64,000 bases of DNA from Tractidigestivibacter montrealensis (GTDB taxonomy: Bacteria > Actinomycetota > Coriobacteriia > Coriobacteriales > Atopobiaceae): the NCBI RefSeq assembly GCF_024741235.1, contig NZ_JANSKA010000004.1:62001-126000 (forward strand). Direction: 5' to 3'. Shown here one piece after another: positions 62,927-64,000 of the stretch (its first letter is position 1; each line of letters begins with the position of its first letter). The notes beneath the pieces were generated by a model that searched no databases, had not been told where the DNA came from, and saw only the letters and a program-made list of their open reading frames with translations. Position numbers and translations under genes: made by a program.

Positions 62927-64000
62927 ATGGCACAGCGGGTTCAGGGAACCGAGGACCTCTTTGGCGGCTACATGCGCGCCTGGCAGCACATGCAGGACGT
63001 GGCGCGCGACCTCTTTGGCGCGTATGGCTTCGACATGGTCGAGACCCCCGCAATCGAGCAGGTGGACACCTTTGTCCACGGCATTGGCGAGTCCACGGAC
63101 GTCGTGCGCAAGGAGATGTTCCGCGTTGTCTCCGGCGCGCTCTTCGAGAACCTTCTCGAGCAGGGCTCCGAGGCTGGTCTCAAGCCCAAGCAGCGCCTGG
63201 CCATGCGTCCCGAGGGTACTGCCGGCGTTGTGCGTGCCGCCGTTGAGAACAACATGGTGCCCCAGGGAGCCGCGCCTGCCAAGCTGTGGTATGCCGAGGC
63301 AATGTTTCGTGGCGAGCGTCCCCAGAAGGGCCGTCTGCGCCAGTTCCACCAGGTGGGCGTCGAGTGGCTGGGCGCCGCGGACCCGGCGGCGGATGCCGAG
63401 TGCATCATCATGCTCATGGAGTACTACAAGCGCCTTGGCTTTGACCCCTCTCGCCTGCGTCTCTCCATCAACTCGATGGGCGATGCCGCATGCCGTCCCG
63501 CCTATCGCGAGAAGGTCCGCCAGTTCATTCTCGACCACGCGGACGAGATGTGCGAGGACTGCCTCGAGCGCGCGGAGATCAACCCCCTGCGCAGCTTCGA
63601 CTGCAAGAACGACCACTGCCGCGAGGTCATGCGCGATGCACCGCTTGCCAAGGACAACCTCTGCGACGAATGCGCCGAGCACTACGCGCAGGTAAAGCGC
63701 TATCTTGACGCAGCGGGCGTTGCCTATGTCGAAGATCCCACGCTCGTGCGCGGCCTTGACTACTACACGCGCACGGTCTTCGAGGTGGAGGCTGTGGACG
63801 GCGGCGTTGGCGCTATCGGCGGCGGTGGTCGCTACGATGGGCTCATGGAGCTCGAGGGCGGAAAGCCCACGCCTGGCATCGGGTTTGCCGTGGGCTTCGA
63901 GCGCATTGCTCTCGCGCTTGCCGCGCAGGGCGGCTCGCTCGAGACGCCCCAGCCCGGATGTGTCTACGTGGCCGGGACCTCTGCGGACGAGCGCGAGGCT
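62927..64000 (+). CDS. hisS: Histidyl-tRNA synthetase (partial, cut by the window end)
   Basis: The first 358 codons of a class II aminoacyl-tRNA synthetase. N-terminus MAQRVQGTEDLFGGYMRAWQ; motif 2 region FRGERPQKGRLRQFHQVGVEWLG; histidine-binding LVRGLDYYTRTVFE and GGGGRYDGLM; a C-rich segment (CEDCLERAEINPLRSFDCK) typical of the family. Motif 3 GIGFAVGFERIALAL is present. The anticodon-binding domain is cut off. ATG 62927 has AAAGGAG 6 nt upstream. Confidence 0.95.
   Translation, partial: MAQRVQGTEDLFGGYMRAWQHMQDVARDLFGAYGFDMVETPAIEQVDTFVHGIGESTDVVRKEMFRVVSGALFENLLEQGSEAGLKPKQRLAMRPEGTAGVVRAAVENNMVPQGAAPAKLWYAEAMFRGERPQKGRLRQFHQVGVEWLGAADPAADAECIIMLMEYYKRLGFDPSRLRLSINSMGDAACRPAYREKVRQFILDHADEMCEDCLERAEINPLRSFDCKNDHCREVMRDAPLAKDNLCDECAEHYAQVKRYLDAAGVAYVEDPTLVRGLDYYTRTVFEVEAVDGGVGAIGGGGRYDGLMELEGGKPTPGIGFAVGFERIALALAAQGGSLETPQPGCVYVAGTSADEREA

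Overview
The window is a high-GC chromosomal segment of an actinobacterium. It most resembles Coriobacteriia of the Olsenella/Atopobium group. The evidence is the rapZ-whiA-gap-pgk-tpiA block, Tat-type lipoprotein signals (RRxFIK) on peptide-binding proteins, a multi-membrane-span LuxR regulator, strong AAAGGAG ribosome sites and encoded tRNA CCA ends. Taxonomy is inferred; no rRNA is present. No CRISPR array, phage, integrase or complete insertion sequence was found.

Layout. 1-5.1 kb: histidine biosynthesis, hisC-B-H-A, then a structured gap, then hisF-I-E. 5.1-8.4 kb: a D-aspartate-ligase-like ATP-grasp enzyme and uvrC. 8.4-12.5 kb: minus-strand accessory genes (secreted propeller-like protein, secreted C92-type hydrolase, LuxR regulator with two HTH modules). 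12.5-14.3 kb: nanE and a Gfo/Idh/MocA dehydrogenase. 15.1-20.3 kb: rapZ-whiA and gap-pgk-tpiA. uvrC is normally close to rapZ in actinobacteria, so 8.4-15 kb looks like an insertion, and the usual yvcK/glmR between rapZ and whiA is missing.

20.4-41 kb is a peptide-use region: three creatininase-family hydrolases, M18 and M42 aminopeptidases, three peptide-binding lipoproteins, one full OppBCDF transporter and a second one with a fused OppD-OppF ATPase; secG lies inside it. 41.4-45.7 kb: tRNA-Leu, an ACT-domain protein, a SpoIIE-type phosphatase followed by a STAS-kinase fusion (a compact partner-switching module), and tRNA-Gly/tRNA-Cys. 45.9-52.7 kb: a CmpB-like membrane protein, a cysteine desulfurase with mnmA (tRNA thiolation), a flippase-like protein, a lactate/hydroxyacid dehydrogenase and a DUF389 protein.

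53.1-58.8 kb holds the most interesting locus: a tightly packed three-gene operon of a TerB_N/TerB_C protein, a DUF2791 (BrxD-like) ATPase and an Lhr/BrxHI-like helicase. The BREX methylase and PglZ are absent, so this looks like a stand-alone, probably defensive, nucleic-acid-processing system. It is followed by an SOS-box-like palindrome and an unknown gene. The window ends with a membrane protein that may carry a frameshift, a TIM-barrel protein, a secreted Ser/Ala-rich protein and the 5' part of hisS.

Intergenic DNA is rich in structure: arrays of GC-rich hairpins about 60 bp apart with conserved linkers, two fold-back elements with a shared core and different arms before hisF, a 29-bp palindrome in two opposite copies, and mutually exclusive hairpins before the second peptide transporter.
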